A stretch of DNA of 64,000 nucleotides, from contig OX638130.1 of assembly GCA_951804985.1 (NCBI GenBank), positions 99,383,700 to 99,447,699 of the forward strand, written 5' to 3'. The notes under the pieces were generated by a model. The model saw nothing but the letters and a program-made list of their open reading frames with translations. It searched no databases and had not been told where the DNA came from. This stretch comes from Dryomyza anilis. Its lineage: Eukaryota; Arthropoda; Insecta; Diptera; Dryomyzidae. Both the position numbers and the translations under genes were made by a program. Below, piece after piece: positions 40,901 through 52,900 of the stretch; positions within the stretch are counted from its first letter, which is position 1; each line of letters begins with the position of its first letter.

Positions 40901-43900
40901 AAATGGAATTTTTAGTGAAAATTTGAATTTTTAGTGAAAAACTGAATTATTTAATGAAAAATTGAATTTTAGTGAAAAATTGAATTTTTAGTGAAAATTT
41001 GAATTTTAAGTGAAAATTTGAATTTTTATTGATTAATTGAATTTTTAGTGAAAAATGGAATTTTTTAATGAAAATCTTGATTTTAAGTGATAATTGTAAT
41101 AATTTTAATTTTGAGTGAAAATTTTAATTTTGTGTGAACATTTTAATTTTGAGTGAAAATTTGAATTTTGAGAGAAAATTTTAATTTTGAGTGAACATTT
41201 GAATTTTTATTGAAAATTTTAATTTTGAGTGAAAATTTAAATTTGAGTGAAAATTTTAATTTTGAGTGAAAATTTGAATTTTGAGTGATAATTTTAATTT
41301 TGAGTGAAATTTTTAATTATGAGTGAAAATTTGAATTGTGAATGAAAATTTTAATTTTGAGGGACAATTTTAATTTTGAGTGAAAATTTAAATTTTGAGT
41401 GAAAATGTTAATTTATGAGTGAATATTTTAATTTTGAGTTAAAATTTTAATTTTTAGTGAAGATTTTAATTTTGAGTGAAAATTTTAATTTTGAGTGAAA
41501 ATGTTAATTTTGAGTGAAATTTTTAATTTTGAGTGAAAATTTTAATTTTGAGTGAAAATTTTAATTTTGAGTGAACATTTTAATTTTGAGTGAATATTTT
41601 AATTTTGAGTGAAAATTTTAATTTTGAGAGAAAATTTTAGTTTTGAATATTGGGAGTGGAAATTCGATTTTAGGGTTATATTTGAATTTGGAGTAAAATC
41701 TTAAATGATTTTAAATTTTCAGATTTAATTTTGAATTTAATTTAGTGGTGAGAATTTAAATATTGAGTGTATAATTTTCAATAAAAATGAGAATTTTTAG
41801 ATATAAATTGAATTCAGTTTGAAAAGGGGATTTTATGGAAACATTTTTATTTTTAGTCAATTTTTAATTTTCATTGATAATTTAAAATTTTATTTGAATT
41901 TTGAATTTTGTGTGAAAATTTGATTATTTTGACAATGTAATTTATATATGAAATGAAATATTAAAATCTTAAATTTCTGTTTTAATAAAAATAAAATAGT
42001 AGTATATATTTCATAATTTTCATGAACACTTTTCAAACACCCTTTCAGAGGAACCCAGTCAGGATTTTGAAAATTTTCTCGATGTCCTCGGCGAACGTGT
42101 GCGCCTTAAAAGTTGGGATCGATTTCGCGGTGGTCTGGACGTTAAAGGTAATGCCAGATATTTATGAAATATATAACAAAACAACAACATCTAATTAATG
42201 TTTTTCACCTGCGCACAGGCGATATGACGGGTAAATACTCTGTCTACACGCTGTACGAGGGACACGAAATCATGTTTCATGTCTCAACATTGTTGCCATT
42301 TTCCAGAGATAATCGACAGCAGGTGAGTTTATTTTATTTTTAAATTTCTTTTTATTTTTATTTTTTCTTCTAGGTCGAACGTAAGCGTCACATTGGCAAC
42401 GATATTGTCAACATTGTATTTATTGAGCAACACTCTGCACTGGACGAAGTGTTGCCAACAATGTTCGATCCGACCTGGATAAAAAGCCAATTTACGCGTA
42501 TCCTTTTTACACCAATTAACTGCTGTTTTATTGTATTTCTTTTATATATTTTTGATGTATTTTTAAAATATTTTTTCTTTTTGAAATTTTACAAAATGTT
42601 TTCCCTAACTTTGCATATTGCAAATACAATTAAAACTTTTAGATATTTTTGCTGTAGTCACCAAAATAGAACAAACGTATCGTCTGGCAGTCTTTTGTGA
42701 TGAAAATGTGCCGCCCTTTGGTCCAACGTTGCCGAATCCACCTGAATTTATGGTAATTAATATAATAAAGATTTTTTTTTATTTGTAATATTTGCATTTT
42801 ATATCTATTTTATTTAATATTAAACCAATATATAAAATTCATTGTGCGCATTAGCCACTTTTCAGTTTATTTTATCAACAACATTTGCTGCTAATTCAAT
42901 TCAGTTCTATGCAATTAAAATTAACAGCATAATGTGCTAATTGTATTTAATTCATTTCAATTTGATTCAATTAGAGGCCAATATGTTGTCTGCCATTTTG
43001 TCAGCACACAACAACTAAAAGGGATATTGTGACAATACGTTGAGCTCAACATGTGGCGAATTTGGCTCGTTACTCACTCAAGTAATTGAAGTTTAATTAA
43101 AAATATACAAATAATTATTGGTACATATAATAAACTGAATGTGCCACAATATGACAGATTTAATAATAAATAATTAAATGTTTGCATTAAATTGCAGTTG
43201 ATAACTAAATCATATAAAAGAAATTAATAAAAAACAGATTGGGAAAAGATATTATGTTCGAAGAATTTTTGAACATTATTTAATATTTCATAAATGGTAC
43301 ATTTTAGGAAAATTTCATTAACATACGCGGAATCAATGCCAATAAATCTATTAAAAACAAATCTAATCATAGTGGGGAAAGATATATTCTTTGGAGTATT
43401 TTAATATAACCGTATTTGATATTTCTGAAATGGGACATTTTATGAAAATTTCATAAATATATTCGGCTTCAGTGCCCATAAATCAATTAAAAATAAACCT
43501 AATCACATTCGGGAAAGAAATTATTTTCGTAGTTTTTTTTGACTTATTGTAATATTTCATAAATGGTATGTTTTATGAAAATTGTATTGACAGATTCGGC
43601 TTTAGTGCCTAAAACCCTATTGGAAACGAAAATAATGCCATTGAAGAAGAAACTATTTTTAAAGCATTTTCAAACATTATTAATTATTTAATAAATGGTT
43701 CGTTTTATAAAAATATCATTAACATATTCGGCTTCGGTGCCTAAAAATCTATTATAAACGAACCTAATCACATTGGGGAAAGAATTTATTTTCGTAGTGT
43801 TTTTTTTTTTACTTATTTTAATATTTCATAAATGGTATGTTTTATGAAAATTGTATAGACATATTCGTCTTTAGTACCTAAAAACCTATTAGAAACGAAA

Positions 43901-46900
43901 ATAATCCCATTGAGGAAGGAAACTATTTTTAAAGCATTTTCAAACATTATTAATTATTTTATAAATGGTTCGTTTTATAAAAATGTCATTAACATATTCG
44001 GCCTCAGTGTCTATAAATCTATTATAAACGAACCTAATCATATTGGGGAAAGAATTTATTTTCGTAGTGTTTTTTTTTTTTACTTGTTTTAATATTTCAT
44101 TAATGGTAGATTTTACGAAAAATTCATTAATATATTCGGCTTTAGTGCCTTAAAATCATTTAAAAACGAAAATAATCCCATTGAGGAAATAAACTATTTT
44201 CGGAGTATATTCAAACACTATTTAATATTTCATTAATGGTACGTTTTATAAAAAATTCATTTACATATTCAGCTTCATTGATCATAAATCAATTAAAAAC
44301 GAAACTGATCACATTGTGGAATTAAGTTATTTTCGGAGTATTCTTAAAATATGTTTAATATTTCATAAGTGGTACCTTTTACGAAAATTTCATTTACATA
44401 TTCGTACTCAGTGCCCATAAATCTAATAAAAATCAACAAAACCACATTCAGAAAAAAAATGATGTACGGAAATTTGAAAAGCTATTTCATATCGTCACTA
44501 TCATGCCAAAGGGGTGAATGTGCAATTTTTGACATTTGCGTTTTTTTACATTTTTGAATGTAGTTTATCGTCAAGTATGCTGTGCCAAGATCGCGTGTCT
44601 TTTGTTAGATATTTCCAGCCACAAAAGACAAAACAAAAAGGGCGAATTTGAAAAATTGAAAATCTCGTCAGGCCTAAAAGACGAATCTTTTCGTTTTTTT
44701 GCCATAACTTTTTATTGGTATAAGATAAAATAGTGGTGTAAAGGCATTTATTGGATGTTTTCAAAGCGTCTATCGCATCATTCAATTAAACATTAAATTG
44801 CCATTTGTTATTTGCAGGGAAAAAAAAATGTTGGAAAAATAATTATAATTAATCATACAGATCGATAGGTGCTTTGGAAACAAACAATAATTGCCTTTAC
44901 ATCACTTTTTTATATTGCTCTGTTAAAGAGTTATAGCAAAAAAACGAAAAGATTCGCCTTTTTGGCATGACAAGATTTTAAATTTTTTCAATTTTTCCGT
45001 TTTTTTGTTATAATTTTATATTCGTACAAGATAAAATAGTGATGTGGAGGTATTAATTGTTTGTTTTTATAGCACCTATCGATCTGCATCATTATTTAAA
45101 AATAGTTTGCAAAACATTTTTGCCTGCACATAACAAATGGCAAATTAATGTTTGGCAAATTATGATACAGATCGATAGATGATTTAAAAACAAACAATAA
45201 ATGCCTTTACATTACTATTTTATCTTGCACCAATAAAAAGTTATAGCATAATAAACAAAAATATTTGCGTTTTGATCAGGATATAGCCTCACAGAATCCA
45301 TATTTATAATGCAGTAGGTTGTCCAAATCTAAAGATATTTTATATACGTTATAATAATTGACGAGTAAACCAAAATAACAAAAAATTGAAAATAATATAA
45401 CTTTTGCTCATTTTTAAAGCACTTCAAACTTTAAAATTTGATTTCCCAACAATTTTAAAAATGCACATTCGCCATTTGGCATGACGGTGACGATACTATG
45501 TTTGTGCTTTTTCATTTAGGATTTATTTTTAGTGCTTTTTATATTATAGCATTTTTAAAAGTTTCGTTTATTTATTATTTTTATTGTAAAATGTATTTAA
45601 AACATTGGCGCATATTCATAGACAATTTAAAATCAACTTTATAATTAAATTCGGCTTTTTTAACAATTTTCAACTAGAATAAAATGTTAAAAAGCTGATT
45701 TGAATTTAAAATTTAACTTTAAATTGTCTATGAATATGCGTGAGTATTTTGAAATGTGCGCCTAAATTCGGAATCAGTAACTAAAAACTATTAGGTGTTT
45801 TAGCTGGCAACACAATTTACTTACGTATAGTACACATTTTTGAATAACGTCGCATTTTTTGTATTATTTTAATTATCTATGCTAATTAAGCAATTTAGGC
45901 AATTTAACCTTTTTGAAAAATATAAAAACAAAGTACACTTAACCCTTACTAATGACTAATGTACAAAACTTTGTAAATATGCCACCACACATACCGCATA
46001 TGTCTGTCTAACGACCTCTGGGCTCATAGAAATTTGACCAGAAATACAAACAAATATGAAACAAAGCACACACGAGTAGCCACACCATAATCAACAAAGA
46101 ATTAAAGTAATCAGAATACTATAAAGGCCACCATTAGGATCTAGGGAACAATAACAACAAATGCAAACAGAAAAATATGACAAAAAAAAATAATATGTGT
46201 GCTTTTGCCTGACGGTACACAAGCAAAAACAACAACAAAAACGATTTCTTAATTATTTTCTAATTATCTCTGGCTTAATATGAATTTCATATCCATCGAG
46301 CATGCGATGAATGTGAGTATAAAGAGAATTCATATACTCACACATGAACGAGGCTCACGTGTCACAAAATACAGAGAAATATATTGACAGATGCAGCATC
46401 TTGAACTTGGCACAATTTAGAATCGCTCAAAGCGAAAGCGTACTATATAAAGAAAAAAACGTACTGTTGGAATTCAATTGTACCAGCAACTTTTAGATAT
46501 TTCTGCAAATGCAATTCTATGCCATTTTGCGCGTTTATACCTCCCAGTTCATTTTATTTGAAAATAACATTTTTCGAATTTATTTCTTTTATACTTTGTT
46601 TATTTCATTTGTGTATTTGTATCTATATTTGTAGGATATCGCCATGTTTCGTGAGTTTCTACTTGTGAAATTGATAAATGCAGAGAAAGCTACATTTCAG
46701 ACACCGACGTTTGCACTGAAACGTGAAAGAACTTTGGAAATGCTGATTAAAGATTTGCATGAAGACTATGTCAGCGATAGTAAACTGGTGAGTAAAGTGT
46801 TTGAGATGTTCTTTGGGGAAAGACTGAAGAATTGCTAAAGGGGCGTCGGATAATTGCATGCATGAGAACACCGCGAGAAATAGTGGAGTTTTTTATTGTT

Positions 46901-49900
46901 CAATTGCTAAAGATTCCAACTTTGGTTTGTATTTACATTTTCAATTCAGTATTTATTTTAATTTATAAAATGTTCATTAAAAATTCAATATTTACTAAAT
47001 ATTCAATTTTTCACTAAAAATTCAATTTTTCACTAAAAATTCAATTTTTCACTAAAAATTCAATTTTTCACTAAAAATTCAATTTTTCACTAAAAATTCA
47101 ATTTTTAACCAAAAATTCAATTTTTCACTAAAAATTTAATTTTTCACTAAAAATTCAATTTTTCACTAAAAATTCAATTTTTCACTAAAAATTCAATTTT
47201 TCACTAAAAATTCAATTTTTCACTAAAAATTCAATTTTTCACTAAAAATTCAATTTTTCACTAAAAATTCAATTTTTCACTAAAAATTCAATTTTTCACT
47301 AAAAATTCAATTTTTCACTAAAAATTAAATTTTTCACTAAAAATTAAATTTTTCACTAAAAATTAAATTTTTCACTAAAAATTCAATTTTTCACTAAAAA
47401 TTCAATTTTTCACTAAAAATTCAATTTTTCACTAAAAATTCAATTTTTCACTAAAAATCCAATTTTTCACTAAAAATTCAATTTTTCACTAAAAATTCAA
47501 TTTTTCACTAAAAATTCAATTTTTCACTGAAAATTCAATTTTTCACTGAATATTCAATTTTTCACTGAATATTCAATTTTTCACTAAAAATTCAATTTTT
47601 CACTAAAAATTCAATTTTTCACTAAAGATTCAATTTTTCACTAAAAATTCAATTTTTCACTAAAAATTCAATTTTTCACAAAAAAAACAAATTTTTCACT
47701 AAAAATTCAATTTTTCACTAAAAATTCAATTTTTCACTAAAAATTCAATTTTTCACTAAAAATTCAATTTTTCACTAAAAATTAAATTTTTCACTAAAAA
47801 TTCAATTTTTCATTAAAAATGTAATTTTTCATAAAAAATTCAACTTATAACTAAAAATTTTAATTTTATCTAAAATTTCATTGAATTTAAATTTTTATAA
47901 AAATATCACTTTTTGTTGGACATTCTTATAAACTTAATTTCTTAATAAAAAATAAAAAAGTAACTATTTAAAAAAATAAAAAAACTATTTGTTTGAGTGT
48001 GGTATGCTTCCCACTCGTTTAATTTTAAATTTATGTAAATTCATTCCAAGCCAAGATAATTGAAACGCAGATGAATTGAAAAGGCTTTGTGAGAAATTGA
48101 CTGACGCGGCAGCGCTTAAAGTATTCAATTCCAACTATTACAAGATGTTGTGCTTATCCTTACCACACACATGGCAATACTGTCATTACACCACACACTC
48201 TCACGCACTCAAACAATTTACCGTATCCCTATTTTCTCCCCTCTTATTATCCATCAGAATATGCTAAACAGACGCGCCTTCTCTGAGGTGTTATACGATG
48301 TGCCACGAACATCGAAACTCAAGGAGGACGCCAGACAAATCGAATTCGTGCGCATCGGACAGGCACTCAAATTGGAGGCCATCGTCAGGGGCGATGCACC
48401 GACGAGCATTGCGTCGGCCAGTCCGTGTACCATCTTCAAGAAGCCGCCATGGGAACCGCACTGTTTCTATCCGACCTTTCCGCATCGTGGCACACTGGCC
48501 GGTGATGCATGTGGCAGCGCCGACGAGTGTTTATTTATGGCCACTGATGATGGCACCTTTTTGATGAAGGGTAAGTTTAAACAAATATTTATACTTAGTT
48601 TTGTTTTTGTATTAAACAATAAATTGATTTTAAGCTACTGTTTGTATATGCAACAAAATGCGTTTGTTAGTTTAACGTACATTTTCTGAACAATATTAAT
48701 TTGGAATTATCAATTTTCGATGTTACAGGTTATAAAAAATGATTTTATCAAATTGAATTGAATTTAATGTTGAATTTTAAAATACAATTAAATTTAATTT
48801 CTTGAAATAATTAAATTGTTTGCTAAATGACTATTTTAAAAATAGCGAAATTATTTGCTGCAGCTACAAATATTTTGTTGCATCTATTAATTTAATGTAA
48901 ATATACTCTAAAAGGTCTTCAGTTTTTCTAATTTTTTAATAGATTTGTTCATGTGTCGTACCCTGTTCTCTTGGTTTTTTGTGATTTTACATAATTTATT
49001 CTAAGTTTACAATTATTTGCTAAAGTTGCAAATATTTCTGTTGCATAAACTAAACAAACTACTAAAAATTTCGTTAAACAATTTATGAAAAAATAATATT
49101 TTTGTAATGAACTAATTGAAAATTAAACAATAACGCATTAACAATAAACAATGTTTGATATAATTCAAATTTTCAAGTACTTTGTTCAATAACTCAATAG
49201 AATTAACAGAACTACATGCTTTTATATAAATTATTTTTAATATATTTAACAAAACTTTTTGTTATTTTAACAAATTTTTGCATTGAATTAATTTGTTATC
49301 ACTATTCTTATAATCTATGCTTGTTTATGATATTTGTTTTCTACAAATTTTCACAGAGGATCAATCACATCAGCTTATTTTTGATCGCACCTTCCATGTG
49401 CGACAACTGAGCGTACTCGAGGAACACGGTCTCCTACTGATACGTGGTGGCTCTGCCTCAAATCGTGATGGTCATCGCATGTATGTCTTTCGGTTGCGCG
49501 AATTTCAATCAACGACAACGCTGGCCGAGGATGTGGTAGCAACGACCGCACTTGCGACAAAATGTCGCGGACGTCACGAAGTAAAAGATCGTCGGATTGA
49601 ACGAACGCGCGGCTGTCATCTCTATGCAAGCACACGCATCAGTGGGGGTCATTTGCGTCTCGTCGTTGCTGTCGGTCGCAAATTACAATTGTTTCAGTGG
49701 AAGCACACAGCCGCCTGGGCATCTTGGTGTTCCGAGAATGATACAGAGACGGCGGAAGGTTTCATTTTTCAAAAAGAAATACAACTCAGTGAATCGCCGT
49801 CTATACTGACACCGTTGGAGGGACCAACAAATACCAATGCGGGCGGATTGATATGTGTGGGTTACAGGTGAGTGTGTGGAATTGAATTTTTACACTTTTT

Positions 49901-52900
49901 TTTTAATTATTCATAGTTTTGAGATATAGATATTTTGAAAATATAGCAAAATTTGAATTGTAAAAAATACTATTTTAACAAGAATTGTTTACAATTTTGG
50001 GAATTTTAGGGTATCATTGTTGGCTATTATAAGCATTAGGTCTAATATGCTTTTAATTCAATTTTATAAAAAGAAAATATATAAAAAATATAAATTTCTC
50101 CATATAAATTTTACCATATACAAATTTTAAATTAATTTCATTTTTATCGAATTTCCCTAAATCTCAAAATTGCTCTATCACATACCTTTAAAATATTGAC
50201 TTACAATATAACTATTTATTTTCTTCCAGATATCATTACGAAATTGTTTGTGATCAAAGCGGTGGCACACGTCGTCTGCATGAAGTGGAGCCGCTCAAAA
50301 GAAATCAAACGCAATTGACGGCCGCCATTGAGTTGTGCGATGGGCTGGAAACGGAGCTGCTGCTGTGCTACAACCGTAAGTGTTACACTAAAAAAAAATA
50401 ATATTTATTATATCATTCAACATTCATTCAACATTTCAAATAAACAATACCCATACTCATATTTATAACTCACACATACAAAATATTTCTACCTATAAAT
50501 ATCAAAATATATCAGCTATCACAATCACATTCGTCAAATCCCTTATATCATATACTCAGTATTTAATGTTTTTAAATTTAGAACATCATCTTCTATTCTA
50601 TTTTTATTTCTTTATTGAATTCATCGCATATCATTTGATATCATATTTTAATTTTGAAATAATGCGATTATCATATTTTTTATAACTCAATCTACTAACA
50701 AATTTATCATTAATATTACTGTAGACCCAGAAAAAATACTATATAAATAATAGTTTTTTACTATTAAAAATAGTCAATAGGATAAATTATTATTTTAGTC
50801 GGAGAATACCATTAAATACTAGAAAATACCATGACATTACCCTTGAGTTTATATGAAAAGATTTATTTATTGTATACTATTAAAACAATAATTGTCCTAT
50901 TGACCAATTTTAATAAAATTTCTGGATGTTGTAATTTATTTTATAAATTGAATTACTACAGTGTTAATGGTATTTAAGAATTGTTTCAATATTATTAATC
51001 TGATGTTGGTGTAGTTTGAGTGAATATATTAATGCATAATATTTTTTTTAAGTTCTACGTTGAAATTTCAATATTTTCAATTCATAAAAATCATCTTTTG
51101 ACTTCATAATCGAATTCGAAAATCATCAAACGGGCATGTTCTACACTATTTTAAAATGTAATTCAGAAAATATGAATTTCAATTCAAAAGACATTAATTG
51201 TAATCCATAAATTCCATTTGGAATTTAAAATACATCAATTGTAATTTAAAAATTCCATTCGATTTTCAGAATACATCAATTGATATTTTATGAATTCCAT
51301 AAGGTTGTTATGAATTACAATTCATGTTTTCTAAATTCTACAAATAAAGTTATGAATAACAATTGACATCTTTTGAATTACAAAAGGAAATTCTGAATTA
51401 TAATTGATGTCTTTTGTATGTCAAATGGTTTTTTTAAATTACATTTGAGATCTTTTGAATCTAAAATAGAATTTCTGAATATTAATTGACGTCTTTGGAA
51501 TTTTAAATGGAATTTTTGAATTAAATTCCATTTTGAATATCAAATGTAATTTCTATATTTGAATTATTCTTTTCTAAATTACTTTTGTAAATGGTGTAGC
51601 TTTCAATCTACTTTCAATTGGATTTGTATAAACATTTGCATAAACGATTTTAAATTCGAAATCCAAACACTAAATTGTTTTCAAAACAAATTCAAATCGT
51701 TCAAGCTAAATCAATTCGAATTCATTTGAAATTAAAAAAAAAAAACAAATTTTTGTATTTCAAAATCGAAATTTAAAGCCCTTAGTTACAAATTTTCATA
51801 AGAAAATACATCACACAGTAGATCACACAAAAAACAATTTTTATCACACAACACATCGTGAAAAAAATCATAAATTCATTATATATAATATAAGTAGATT
51901 ACATTATGTAAAATAAATCACAGAGAATCATACAAATCATACATATTTCAACATACAAAATAACTTACACAGAATCTTGCGGAATTAAACAACACATTAT
52001 AGAAATACGAAATTTATTATATACATTAATATAAAATATCACACATTATTATAAAATATCACACATTAATATAAAATATCACACATTATTATAAAATATC
52101 ACACAGAATTATACATACACTATACAACATATATAATGCATTTGGTATAATATATCACACAAATTAAGCAAAATAGAATATAGATCATGGAGTATATATT
52201 TTACAGAATACATCATATAGATTCTTGTTGAATAAGTTATATAAATTCTGTCATACATGATACATATTAGAATATAACACATACAATATTTTATATAATT
52301 CATCATACAAAATATATCATACAGAAAACTTTAATTAAATTTATCATATGCAACACAATATGCAAAACGCAGAATATTTTTAATACATCATACATAATAC
52401 ATCATGCACCATTCCTCATATATCTTATATAGAATTTTTCATACACAATACATTATTTAACGTGAGACAATATCAAATAAAATACAGCATACAGTTCATG
52501 ATTTAAAATACAACACACATATATATTAGGCAGAAATCTTCGTAAAGATTTCAACCTGTACACATTATATGAAATACAAAACACATTTTGTAAAATACAT
52601 CATACGTAATACATCATGTATGATGTATAATACAGAATTTATATCAAATAATACAATATTAAAAAAAATGCAATACACTATGTATAAATACATCACAAAT
52701 ATTATATCACACTAAATGCGTTAGAATATATCGTGGTTGTGGAATGAAAAGTCACCAAATACATTTTCAAAATGCCAAATATTCATTTACAACAATCTTT
52801 ATGTATCTGTCAATTTTTAATGAATATTCTCAGTTTTTTTACCACATGATAAGAAAATGTAATTCTATCAAAAGATATTTCAACTTTAAAAATGCATCAA

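Noticed and set aside
46788..46838. Extension of exon 11 through its donor for 17 codons
   Set aside because: The donor TGGTGAGT is good and the protein family continues directly in exon 12; at most an intron-retention form.
48076..48485. Small frames overlapping exon 12 on both strands
   Set aside because: They are other-frame shadows of the exon and its intron edge.
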